DNA of 64,000 bases from Pseudoalteromonas rubra (GTDB lineage: Bacteria > Pseudomonadota > Gammaproteobacteria > Enterobacterales > Alteromonadaceae). A model generated the notes under the pieces. It was not told where the DNA came from and did not search any database. It saw nothing but the letters and a program-made list of their open reading frames with translations. Below are positions 53,012 to 61,974 of this stretch, piece after piece. Location: positions 62,001 to 126,000 of the forward strand of contig NZ_JXYA01000032.1 of assembly GCF_000967655.1 (NCBI RefSeq), read 5' to 3'. The number at the start of each line of letters is the position of its first letter. Within the stretch, counting starts at the first letter, position 1. Position numbers and translations under genes: made by a program.

Positions 53012-55342
53012 TCACTTCACATCCACCACTTTACTGGCCTTTTTATAGCGTATTTTAAACCCTGACCAGGCGGGTAATTCCCAGCGTTTGGGGGCGTCTT
53101 TGCGGTTTCCTTTGCGGTATTCAAGGATAATACGTTTGGCGGTAAAGCTATAAGTCACTGACATGGTTAGTTCAGGTAGCACAACCTCAAGTGGAAACTG
53201 GTCGATAAAGGGCGTGATGAGCCAGTCTTCAATGGGTTGGTAGAACAAATCTTCGGCTTCAATTAATGCAAGGTCTTGCTGAGTTTCTAGACCCAGGTCC
53301 GTTAAGGTCTGAGACAGCCACTGTACAGCGTCAGGCATCGGAGGCAATGGTTGCTGTTGATGTTGCAGGTAGAGCTGTTGGTAGGCCAGCATGTCACCGA
53401 CCTGTTGAAATACGCCAGCAAATAACTGGTCTTGTTCAATTAGTTTGACGCAGGCCGGAATAAGGTGTTTGCCCGTTGCGCGCAGATGTTGCCGGGCTAA
53501 ATCGACACCCGCATAGGTACTGGCCAGTTCGACCCAAACTTCGTCTTCCTGCTGAAAAGCCTTTATCAGGTTACTGTCGACGGGCGCATGCTGAGTGAGC
53601 AGAGAAAGCGAGACAGGTGCGGCCAGCGTGGCCAGGGTGGTTGCCTGTTTAACGCCTTTACCTGCGAGCGCATAGGTATCCAAAACCAGCATAGCTGCAC
53701 ATGTGTCTGGCACACGGGATTCTTTTGCTGGCACCACTTCACCCTGACCATTGCTAAAGCCACCGCGACGGTTGTCCTTTTTGATATATAGCCAGTCAGG
53801 GCGTACTGAGGCAATTGCGCTGAGTAATGCATCGCGGTCATAGCTGGCTGCTTTGTCCAGTGGGGGCAAAGAAAAGGCCTCTCTCAGTTGCGTGCTGAAC
53901 TGTCTGGCTTCACGCAGGGCGTCGTCCTCTGCGCGAATACCAGGCGCTTTGCCTCTGAGCAGTGCGATCACCAGCTCCAGGTCGCAGCTGTGGGGCAGCG
54001 CCTTGCTGAGGGCGTCAAGCTGCTCTGCTGAGCTTGGTAGTTGATATACCCGTGCCGGCACCGACATCACAGCCACGGCATCTATCATTGCCTGGCGCAG
54101 GCGGTTATCCGGCATTTTGGTTATCAGGTGACCCAGTTCAACATCGACAGGCAAAGGGTAGAGCCGTTTACCAAGCTCGGTGGCACGGCTTTGTGCGTCA
54201 AGCGCGCCGATTTTTCTGAGCAGGTCGAGTGCTTTTTGCCCTGAACTGGCTGGCAGCGGGTCGATGAAGCTCAGCGAGTCGATACCATCCGTGGCACAGC
54301 CAGCAGCCAATACCAGCTCTGTGAGCGCCTCTCTTTGTACTTCGGGTGGGGTTCTCTCTATCAGGGGCGCATATTGTCCATACAGGCGCAGACAGAGTCC
54401 TTCCTGAGTCCGTCCGGCGCGCCCCAGGCGCTGTTTTGCAGAATCTCTGCCGATGGCATCCAGGCCCAGTACTGTTTTGCCATTTCTCAGGTGTGTGCGC
54501 CGCTCCAGGCCCGAGTCGATAACACAGGTAATATTGGGAATGGTCAGCGAGGTCTCTGCCACATTGGTTGCCAAAATGATCCTTTGTCTGGGCTGCTGAT
54601 GCAGGGCAAGCCGTTGATCATCTGGCGCACAGCCACTGAACAGGGGGACAACCAAAGCATCGAGTGCTTTGAGCTGAGCGGCGCATTGCACGATTTCGCC
54701 TTTGCCGGGAAGGAAAACCAGAATGTCGCCACGGGTATGGTGCAGCGCATACTCGCAGGCCGCTTTGACTCTGTCACTGAGATTGTCGCGACTTGGCATA
54801 GCGCGCATATCCTTAGCAAGAAATCGCTCTTCCACATCGAACATCTTGCCTTTGGACGTTAGCAAAGGCGCCTCGAGGTAACTGACCAGCCGCTCTGCTG
54901 ACAAGGTGGCAGACGTTACGACCAGGCGATGTTCTCCCTGTTGCTTTAGCATGGCCAGTAACAGGTCCATATCCCAGCGCCGCTCATGGAACTCATCCAG
55001 CATAACGATGGCAAAATCACTCAGGCGGTTTTCAAAGTACCAGCGCAGTGCCACACCCGGCGTTACAAAGACGACCTGGGTGTTTGGACTAAACTGGCCT
55101 TCAAAGCGAATAGCATAGCCTATCTGTTCACCAAGCCCACTGCCTTGTTGCTCGGCAACATACTCAGCCAACGAGGTACAAGCTATTCGTCGGGGCTGGA
55201 TCACCAATACCCGACCTTGTTGGGCTGCCCAGACAGGAAGCTGTGTGGATTTTCCTGAGCCGGTGGCGGCGGCCACAATGACGTTACCAGAAGATAGCAA
55301 GTGACAAAAATCGGCTTTGATCTGTTCAATGGGCAGAGACAT
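53012..55342 (-). CDS. hrpB: ATP-dependent helicase HrpB
   Basis: This 776-residue DExH-box helicase has Walker A AAATGSGKSTQLP (about 24-36), the Walker B variant LDEFHERRWD, SATL motif III, the helicase C region with RLGRAGRTQEG, and C-terminal HrpB-specific domains (LPxxxRW-like, ending in ELPAWSGFKIRYKK). Its cellular role is poorly known; it is thought to act on RNA. The start has a modest ribosome site, and the gene ends convergently with the peptide gene. Confidence 0.93.
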   Translation of the reverse strand: MSLPIEQIKADFCHLLSSGNVIVAAATGSGKSTQLPVWAAQQGRVLVIQPRRIACTSLAEYVAEQQGSGLGEQIGYAIRFEGQFSPNTQVVFVTPGVALRWYFENRLSDFAIVMLDEFHERRWDMDLLLAMLKQQGEHRLVVTSATLSAERLVSYLEAPLLTSKGKMFDVEERFLAKDMRAMPSRDNLSDRVKAACEYALHHTRGDILVFLPGKGEIVQCAAQLKALDALVVPLFSGCAPDDQRLALHQQPRQRIILATNVAETSLTIPNITCVIDSGLERRTHLRNGKTVLGLDAIGRDSAKQRLGRAGRTQEGLCLRLYGQYAPLIERTPPEVQREALTELVLAAGCATDGIDSLSFIDPLPASSGQKALDLLRKIGALDAQSRATELGKRLYPLPVDVELGHLITKMPDNRLRQAMIDAVAVMSVPARVYQLPSSAEQLDALSKALPHSCDLELVIALLRGKAPGIRAEDDALREARQFSTQLREAFSLPPLDKAASYDRDALLSAIASVRPDWLYIKKDNRRGGFSNGQGEVVPAKESRVPDTCAAMLVLDTYALAGKGVKQATTLATLAAPVSLSLLTQHAPVDSNLIKAFQQEDEVWVELASTYAGVDLARQHLRATGKHLIPACVKLIEQDQLFAGVFQQVGDMLAYQQLYLQHQQQPLPPMPDAVQWLSQTLTDLGLETQQDLALIEAEDLFYQPIEDWLITPFIDQFPLEVVLPELTMSVTYSFTAKRIILEYRKGNRKDAPKRWELPAWSGFKIRYKKASKVVDVK

Positions 55343-55456
55343 ACGGACTTGATACTGTTAGATATTTCTTAAAGTGCTGAGGATTTTAACAAATCCTGCT
55401 TGAAAAGGCTGCCTGCAAGGCGCATCTCAAAGTAAAATATCAACGCGTAAAAACCA

Positions 55457-56284
55457 ATGACAGAAATCAGTTTACTCCTTGCCCTGGTGGTGTTCTGTGC
55501 CATCTACTGGCGGCTCGACGATATCAAGCGCGCTTACTGGCAACATAAATATAAAACGCAGTCACTTAGCGAGTTAGACAGGCAGGTTTTGCTGCGTTAT
55601 ATGCCCATCTATCGTAATATGACGGATGCAGAAAGAGCGCGCCTTGAGCGCCATATTCTGTGGTTTTTGGGTGAGAAGCGGTTACTTGGCCGTGACGGCC
55701 TGAAAACCAATCGGGCTATGGCACTGATCATCGCGGCAGATGCCTGCCTGCTGGTACTCAATCAACAATGGCCACTGTATCCCAATGTCAAAGAGATCTT
55801 ACTGTACCCCAGCAGCTACTATGCCGGGCAAAATAGCCGTGACAGTGCAGGGCTGGTGAGCTTTCATACTGTGGTGCGGCAGGGCGAGTCCTGGCCCGGC
55901 GGCACGCTGGTGCTGAGCTGGCATGATGTGCTGGAGGGCAACCGGCTACCGGAAGACGGGCATAATCTGGTATTTCACGAATTTGCCCATCAACTGGATC
56001 AGCAAACCGGTCAAACCAATGGCACGCCTCAGTTGCCAAAAGGCATGAGTTACAAAAAATGGGGGGAGGTGTTGTCTCGGGCCTATCAGCAACTAAAAAC
56101 TCAGCTGGCGTATCATATGCCGCATGTGGTGCATGAATATGGCGCGACCAACGAAGCGGAGTTTTTTGCCGTGATCACCGAAACCTTTATTGAAAAGCCA
56201 CTGCAACTGAAACAGGAAAATCCCGAATTATTTAATCTGTTGAGTGAGTACTATCGATTCGATCCGCGCGACTGGATCAAGTAG
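55457..56284 (+). CDS. mtfA: MtfA-type zinc metallopeptidase (M90)
   Basis: This 275-residue protein begins with a membrane-type helix (ISLLLALVVFCAIYWRL). The HEFAHQLDQQTG motif (about 175) gives the zinc HExxH and identifies the M90/MtfA family. In E. coli MtfA binds the glucose-PTS repressor Mlc and thereby affects ptsG. The N-terminal helix here is an addition also seen in many marine homologues. It stands alone between hrpB (divergent) and deaD (convergent). Confidence 0.85.
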   Translation: MTEISLLLALVVFCAIYWRLDDIKRAYWQHKYKTQSLSELDRQVLLRYMPIYRNMTDAERARLERHILWFLGEKRLLGRDGLKTNRAMALIIAADACLLVLNQQWPLYPNVKEILLYPSSYYAGQNSRDSAGLVSFHTVVRQGESWPGGTLVLSWHDVLEGNRLPEDGHNLVFHEFAHQLDQQTGQTNGTPQLPKGMSYKKWGEVLSRAYQQLKTQLAYHMPHVVHEYGATNEAEFFAVITETFIEKPLQLKQENPELFNLLSEYYRFDPRDWIK

Positions 56285-56336
56285 CCATTGCGATGAGCGC
56301 TTGGCATTTCATTTAGGGCATTAAATTACAGGCATA

Positions 56337-56366
56337 AAAAAACCGCTTCAAGTGAAGCGGTTTTTT
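56337..56366. terminator. Bidirectional terminator between mtfA and deaD
   Basis: CCGCTTCA/TGAAGCGG, extended by A and T runs (14-base stem, loop around AG), gives poly-T on both strands between convergent genes. Confidence 0.92.
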
Positions 56367-56379
56367 CGTCTAAATCAGC

Positions 56380-58263
56380 TTATGAAAAGCTGATCTCGCC
56401 GCGCTCTTTGCGCTTGTTGTCACGCTTGTCACCACGTGGATCTTTAAAGCTGCGCTTGCGGTCACCACGGCCTTCGCCACGACCTTCGCCACGTTCGCCA
56501 CGACCTTCAAAGCGACGCTCATCACGACCGCCTGAACGACGTTCACCACCGCGACGCTCGCCACCATTGCCTTGATCGGCAGGGTGCGTGCTCTTGGTCA
56601 TCTTCATTGGGCGCTGACAAATGTAAACGCTCTGGAAGTGTGACAGCGTATCTGCTGGCATATCCTGAGGCAGCTGAACGGTGCTGTGCTCGTCAAACAA
56701 ACGGATTTCACCGATAAACTTGCTTGAAATATCAGCTTCGTTTGCAATCGCACCAACAATGTTCTTGACCTGTACGCCGTGCTCACGACCCACTTCGATA
56801 CGATAGGTATCCATAGGGCCCGTGTTGCGACGTGCATTGCCTTTGCGTTCACCACGCTCGCCACGTTCACCACGTTCACCACGTTCACCACGACGCTCGC
56901 GGTTACCGTCACGGTTACCATCGCGTTCGCGACGTTCACGTTGCACCTGAATTTCCTGAACTTTCAGTGGTGACTGCTGCTGTGCCAGGCACAGAAGAGC
57001 AGCGGACAGCTCAGTTTGGCTCAGTTCCAGCTTTTCAGCCATGCCCTGTGCTACTTCACTGAAGAACTCGATGTCTTTGTGATCCAGCGCCAGGCTTAAC
57101 TTGCCTTGTAGTGCTTCAATACGCTTTTGCTCAACGACTTTCGCGTTAGGCAGCTCAACCTGCTCGATGTCAGAGCGGGTATGACGCATGATGTTACGTA
57201 GCAGGTAACGTTCATTACCTTTCACGAACAGGATAGCTTTACCTTTACGACCAGCACGACCTGTACGGCCGATACGGTGTACATAAGCTTCGCTGTCTTG
57301 CGGGATATCATAGTTGATAACCAGGCTCAGACGATCTACGTCCAGACCACGCGCCGCAACGTCAGTTGCGATAACGATGTCTAACAGACCGCTCTTCAGA
57401 CGCTCTACCGTACGCTCACGGGCTTGCTGGTTCATGTCACCATTCAGTGGTGCCGCAGAGAAACCTTCGCGTTCAAGTAGTTCAGCCAGCTGAACGGTGT
57501 CGTTACGAGTGCGCACAAACACGATAGACGCATCGTATTCTTCCGCTTCTAAGAAACGTACGATGGCTTTGTTTTTATGCGTCGTTGCACGCCAGTAAAC
57601 TTGCTCAATTGTGTCAACAGTCGAGTTACGTGGCGTGATTTTTACTTGTTCTGCGTTATCTAAGTACTTAGAACAAATAGATTGGATCTGCTTTGGCATG
57701 GTTGCAGAGAACAAACAGGTTTGCTTCTCTACTGGTGTTTTTTCCATGATGCTTTCAACATCATCGATAAAGCCCATGCGTAGCATCTCATCGGCTTCGT
57801 CCAGCACTAAGGCTTTCAGATCCGACAAATCAATGGTCTTACGGTTAATATGGTCAATCAAACGACCCGGTGTTGCCACAATGATCTGTGCGCCACGGCG
57901 CAGTGCACTTAGCTGCACGCCATAGCTTTGTCCGCCGTACAGAGCCAATACTTCAACACCTTTGGTGTATTTAGCGTATTGGTTGAAGGCTTCCGCGACC
58001 TGTAAAGCCAGTTCGCGTGTTGGAGTCAATACTAATATCTGTGGTTGCTTAACGGATGCGTCAACATTGTTTAATAGCGGCAACGCGAACGCCGCCGTTT
58101 TGCCCGTACCCGTCTGCGCTAGTCCCAGCACGTCCTTTCTTTCTAGCAATAACGGTATACATTGAGCCTGGATCTCAGAAGGTGATTGATATCCCAGCTC
58201 TTCGACTGCCTTTAAAATTGCAGGAGAAAGATCTAAAGATTCAAACGTGACTGGTTCTGACAT
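56380..58263 (-). CDS. deaD: DEAD-box RNA helicase DeaD/CsdA
   Basis: This 627-residue protein has Q motif and Walker A AQTGTGKTAAF, DEAD box VLDEADEML, SAT motif and HRIGRTGRAGRKG. A DbpA-type RNA-binding domain follows (about 480-555). The tail is low-complexity: GER repeats in tandem (about 442-465) and Arg/Gly-rich sequence at the end. CsdA remodels ribosome assembly and structured mRNA in the cold. The repeated GER codons are tandem nine-base units and may vary in copy number. It converges on mtfA. Confidence 0.94.
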   Translation of the reverse strand: MSEPVTFESLDLSPAILKAVEELGYQSPSEIQAQCIPLLLERKDVLGLAQTGTGKTAAFALPLLNNVDASVKQPQILVLTPTRELALQVAEAFNQYAKYTKGVEVLALYGGQSYGVQLSALRRGAQIIVATPGRLIDHINRKTIDLSDLKALVLDEADEMLRMGFIDDVESIMEKTPVEKQTCLFSATMPKQIQSICSKYLDNAEQVKITPRNSTVDTIEQVYWRATTHKNKAIVRFLEAEEYDASIVFVRTRNDTVQLAELLEREGFSAAPLNGDMNQQARERTVERLKSGLLDIVIATDVAARGLDVDRLSLVINYDIPQDSEAYVHRIGRTGRAGRKGKAILFVKGNERYLLRNIMRHTRSDIEQVELPNAKVVEQKRIEALQGKLSLALDHKDIEFFSEVAQGMAEKLELSQTELSAALLCLAQQQSPLKVQEIQVQRERRERDGNRDGNRERRGERGERGERGERGERKGNARRNTGPMDTYRIEVGREHGVQVKNIVGAIANEADISSKFIGEIRLFDEHSTVQLPQDMPADTLSHFQSVYICQRPMKMTKSTHPADQGNGGERRGGERRSGGRDERRFEGRGERGEGRGEGRGDRKRSFKDPRGDKRDNKRKERGEISFS

Positions 58264-58487
58264 TAATGCGCCTCAACAAGTTAAAAGAGGCGGCATTGTA
58301 CAGCAAAGAAAAAACAATTGCTTGCATAAATTGGCACTAATTTTGTAGGTATTTGATATTGGTCAAAAAATAAACTTATTTATTTTTTTGAGCTGTTAGA
58401 TTGGCAGGTAAGTGGCTATTTTTAAGGGAAAATCATGCCTGAATTGCAGCTTAATGGCGACTCAGGCAAGGATGATACGGCACTGTG

Positions 58488-58751
58488 TTACTGATACAGG
58501 CCCAGATTCTCTTTGGCATAAGCTTCAAACTCGGTAAAGCCGCCAATGTGGTCCTGGTCGACGAAAATTTGCGGTACCGTTGGACAAGGCTTGCCTGCGG
58601 ATTTTTCCAAATCGGCCTTGCTGACGCCTTCTTTGATGATATCAATGTAGCGAAACTTAAAATCGTCGCGTTCGTTGGTGAGGCGCTCTGCCAGGTCTTT
58701 TGCACGGACACAATAAGGGCAGCCTTCACGGCCAAAAATCACAGTAAACAT
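58488..58751 (-). CDS. Glutaredoxin (GrxA type)
   Basis: The product has 87 residues from ATG 58751 (MFTVIFGREGCPYC) with a GGAGA site; longer upstream frames lack one. It has the thioredoxin fold with redox motif CPYC (about 11-14), TVPQIFVD and GGFTEFEAY near the C-terminus, as in E. coli GrxA. It reduces ribonucleotide reductase and protein disulfides with glutathione. It is followed by another small folding gene (convergent or same strand as noted next). Confidence 0.88.
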   Translation of the reverse strand: MFTVIFGREGCPYCVRAKDLAERLTNERDDFKFRYIDIIKEGVSKADLEKSAGKPCPTVPQIFVDQDHIGGFTEFEAYAKENLGLYQ

Positions 58752-58853
58752 AGGGGTCTCCAAATCATTTTCATTGCTAATCAGTATATCGGCCCGCGTG
58801 CAAAATGAAACCGCCAAAAATCGATGGCCATGATTGAGAAAACCGATGACGCC

Positions 58854-59132
58854 TTAGGAGCGATAGACTGTTTTGATAAGGTGGTAACCAAATTTAGTCT
58901 TGACCGGGCCGTGGACTTCATAAAGTGGCTTTTTGAACACCACATCATCGAATGCTTTAACCATATCGCCTTTATTAAACTCACCAAGGTCACCACCGCG
59001 CTTTTTCGATGGACACAAAGAATGCTGTTTGGCCAGTTTGTTGAAGTCGCCGCCTTTGGCAAGCTTAGCTTTTATAGCAAGACACTCTTTTTCGGTTTTA
59101 ACTAAAATGTGGTAAGCACAGGCTTTTGGCAT
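58854..59132 (-). CDS. Parvulin-type peptidyl-prolyl isomerase (PpiC-like)
   Basis: This 92-residue protein is a stand-alone rotamase domain: AYHILVKTEKE at the start, SLCPSKKRGGDLGEF in the middle and GPVKTKFGYHLIKTV at the end, as in E. coli PpiC (93 residues). It isomerises peptidyl-proline bonds. No signal peptide. It lies about 100 bp upstream of grxA on the same strand. Confidence 0.92.
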   Translation of the reverse strand: MPKACAYHILVKTEKECLAIKAKLAKGGDFNKLAKQHSLCPSKKRGGDLGEFNKGDMVKAFDDVVFKKPLYEVHGPVKTKFGYHLIKTVYRS

Positions 59133-59230
59133 GGTTCAGGTCTCCGGACTATCAAAGGCGCCGATCATGCAAGGAGAAGGCCGAAAACGCAAGCCTCAAT
59201 TGCCTGCGTCCGGCCTTTTCAAGGAAAGTA

Positions 59231-61300
59231 TTAGAAGGTCACGCTAAACCCAATCGACGGGCGGATAGAGAAATCATCTTCCTCTTCTTCTATATACAGG
59301 TCGTTAACGGACTTAACTCTGTCGTAGTCCAGGTCAATATAGGCAATGTTTTCCTGGCCATATGCATTCATGAGTTCAAAGATCAGCTTGCCATCGTTGC
59401 CGAATAGTTCGGTTTTACGCTCAAAGCGAATATCCAGGCGGTGATACACTTTGAACCGCTCTGAAAAGGGCTCGCCATAGACAGGTAAAAAGCGGCCATC
59501 GTGGTCGGGGTTTTCTCTGACGCCAACAATGGGGGTATAGGCCTGGCCACTGCGTGCGGTAAAGTTAAAACCACCTTGCCACTTTTCATTGATCTCGTAA
59601 TGGAATACGGCATTAAACACCAGCGGCGTATCGGCGAAATAGTCGCGGGTGATATTCTGGCTGAGATCGGTGCGCTCACTTTTGGCATAGCTCAATGCTA
59701 CCCAGCCATACCAGTTATCGGTCTTGTTTTTGTTGATCAGCAGGTCTACACCATAGGCGCGTCCTTCAGCGTCGTTGCTATACAAATCAGCCGCATTGGG
59801 GCCGTCGTCGATGGCAAGCGGCAGATCATCCATAGTTTTATAATATCCCTCAATTGACCAGCTCCACTCATTCTCCAGTTGCTGACTGAAGCCCAGCGTA
59901 TAGTGATCCGACACCTGAGATTTCAGCTTGGGGTTACCAATTTCTGGCAAAATGTATTCCACATTCTGCATGCGGTTGTAGCGACCCGCCTTGGCACTGA
60001 TGGTGCTGTCTTCCGTCACATAGTAACTGATCGCCAGACGAGGTGAGGTGAAGGTTTCATCGGTGTATTTATTATGCTGACTTTGCACTCCCAGCTCGCT
60101 CTGCCAGTCATCGCTGAGTTGCCAGATATGCGCCAGGCCAACAAAACCACTGTCAATGTCTATGCTGCGCTTGCCGTTGATCCGCTCACCTTTTTTCAGG
60201 TCGCAGTCGGGGTCCAGTTCAGTACACAAGTACTGGAAGGTGTCGTAGCTATATTCTGTTTCGTTATCAAAGTAAGCAGCATCTAAAACCAGCTGATGAG
60301 CTGGGTTGATACGGTAGTTCAGGCGTGCCTTGTAGGTATATTGTTTTTCCGACTCTTCTTCAAAATAGCCAGCAGAAACTGTGGCGCGGCGGCCATATTC
60401 CAGTCGCCCTGAATGATCCAGTGCACCTATCCCCACACGCAGATGCAGCTTGTCATTATAATGGTCCCACAACACGTTCTGGCTGTTGAACTCCCTGATA
60501 AATCGCGCGTCCCCCTGAAACTCCGGGGTCTTTTGCGCCAGCTCGGAGCGTTCGTTAAACCCGGCTGCTGCGGAGTCTTCTGCGCCGGTAAAGTTGAAGG
60601 TCAGGGTGTTGTTGGCGTTAATATCCCACAAAAACTTGCCCTGATAGTCGTGATCGTCCGGCGCATCATTGATGATCACACCGGTTGGCTCTCCGTCGTC
60701 ATCTTCGAGCTCTTCACCTTCTTCAAAGAACAAGGGGAGGGTACTTTTGCGCCCCGAGACATAGAAAGCCGTGCTGTCGCTAAGCTGACCTTCCACAAAG
60801 ACACCGGCATTGAACATGGTGAGATCGAGTGTGGTGGTGATTGGCTGATATTTGGGGTTGCGCAGGGTGACGTCAAACACTGCGCCCGTTGCGTTACTGT
60901 AGCTGCTGCCGTAGCCTGCTGAGTAAAGCTGAAAATCCTGAATGATATAGCGATTGAAGATTGAGCTGCCAAAGTCGTGGAAAATGTAACCCGCAGGCAT
61001 AAAGTCCACTTCGAACATGTTGTCGCTTGGCGAAGAGCCGCGTACGGCGGGTTCACTCATGGAGCCACCGGCGGCAACCACACCGGGTAATGCATACACA
61101 GCCCGCAACGGATCGCCCATTGCGCCGGGCATCTCAATCAGTTTTTCTGTGTCTTCTGTGATCTCAGAGGTGATTGAGCTGCGCTTATAATGCACCTCAA
61201 TGTGTTCTATGTCTGCGTTGGTGTTTGCCTGTATCTGAAATGCCATGCATAGCATAATCGGAGACAGTGCAAACGGTTTTTTGAGTGACGAGCGCGTCAT
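59231..61300 (-). CDS. TonB-dependent receptor, smaller type
   Basis: This 689-residue protein has a signal peptide (cut near QIQA, about 25). It then has a TonB-like IEHIEVHYKRSS segment, a plug with GDPLRAVYALPGVV and PSDNMFEVDFMP, and a 22-strand barrel ending in SIGFSVTF. It is only distantly similar to the three tandem receptors. The gene ahead of it on the same strand encodes a TlpA-like thioredoxin protein. Substrate unknown; metal or small organic uptake is possible. Confidence 0.85.
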   Translation of the reverse strand: MTRSSLKKPFALSPIMLCMAFQIQANTNADIEHIEVHYKRSSITSEITEDTEKLIEMPGAMGDPLRAVYALPGVVAAGGSMSEPAVRGSSPSDNMFEVDFMPAGYIFHDFGSSIFNRYIIQDFQLYSAGYGSSYSNATGAVFDVTLRNPKYQPITTTLDLTMFNAGVFVEGQLSDSTAFYVSGRKSTLPLFFEEGEELEDDDGEPTGVIINDAPDDHDYQGKFLWDINANNTLTFNFTGAEDSAAAGFNERSELAQKTPEFQGDARFIREFNSQNVLWDHYNDKLHLRVGIGALDHSGRLEYGRRATVSAGYFEEESEKQYTYKARLNYRINPAHQLVLDAAYFDNETEYSYDTFQYLCTELDPDCDLKKGERINGKRSIDIDSGFVGLAHIWQLSDDWQSELGVQSQHNKYTDETFTSPRLAISYYVTEDSTISAKAGRYNRMQNVEYILPEIGNPKLKSQVSDHYTLGFSQQLENEWSWSIEGYYKTMDDLPLAIDDGPNAADLYSNDAEGRAYGVDLLINKNKTDNWYGWVALSYAKSERTDLSQNITRDYFADTPLVFNAVFHYEINEKWQGGFNFTARSGQAYTPIVGVRENPDHDGRFLPVYGEPFSERFKVYHRLDIRFERKTELFGNDGKLIFELMNAYGQENIAYIDLDYDRVKSVNDLYIEEEEDDFSIRPSIGFSVTF

Positions 61301-61426
61301 GTTAGTCCCTTGTTGAATCTAAGCTGAATAAGAGTTGGGACTAGTGTATGAGAATAAATCGTACCTTTGTTTTACCTAAGGGTAAGAAATTGTCGACAAC
61401 TCAAACACTTTCTTACACTTACTAGC

Positions 61427-61912
61427 CTAAAGTCTGGCGCGTATCCCCAGCTCGCTGGAGTAACCCACAGAGCGCTCGACTACCTTAAGGTCAGCAGACA
61501 ACACGTAATAGGTGGGGTAGGCCTTAACCTTGTAATCTGAGCCTGTGTGGTGAGTGCCAAGCAATACTGGCATGCTTAGCGCCAGGTCATCGACAAAGGC
61601 GTGGACCGCGTCCGTGCTCTTAAAATCCAGCGCTATTGCCACCGCATTCACTTTACCTTGCTCATGTAGTTTGTTGAGGTTAGGCATGCTGTAACGACAA
61701 ATACTGCACCAGGGGGCGAAGAAATAGACGACTGATTGCTGCCCTTGCAGCGACTTAATGGACACTCGCTGTGCAGATTGTTCTAGTAAAGGCAGCGAAA
61801 AATACGGCGCCGGAGCCTGGCCATCGTCCGCCAGCATACCGAGTTCCTGGTACGCGGTGACTGCCAGAAAAACAATGGCAAAAATAATGAGTTGAAGAAG
61901 CGTTTTTAACAT
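61427..61912 (-). CDS. TlpA/ResA-like membrane-anchored thioredoxin protein
   Basis: The product has 161 residues from ATG 61912 (MLKTLLQLIIFA). One N-terminal helix anchors it and the rest is periplasmic: a thioredoxin fold with FFAPWCSICRYSMPN (CSIC redox pair) and the cis-Pro KAYPTYYVL. It would reduce or form disulfides in the periplasm. It lies about 125 bp upstream of the TonB receptor on the same strand; whether they are functionally linked is unclear. Confidence 0.85.
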   Translation of the reverse strand: MLKTLLQLIIFAIVFLAVTAYQELGMLADDGQAPAPYFSLPLLEQSAQRVSIKSLQGQQSVVYFFAPWCSICRYSMPNLNKLHEQGKVNAVAIALDFKSTDAVHAFVDDLALSMPVLLGTHHTGSDYKVKAYPTYYVLSADLKVVERSVGYSSELGIRARL

Positions 61913-61974
61913 GTGCGCTCGCAAATTTTAATTTCCGAGCGCGAGTATAAATAAAACTAAGGCCACTGCACAAA

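Noticed and set aside
56820..56910. CRISPR-like tandem repeats
   Set aside because: The units are contiguous nine-base codon repeats inside the DeaD gene, without spacers.
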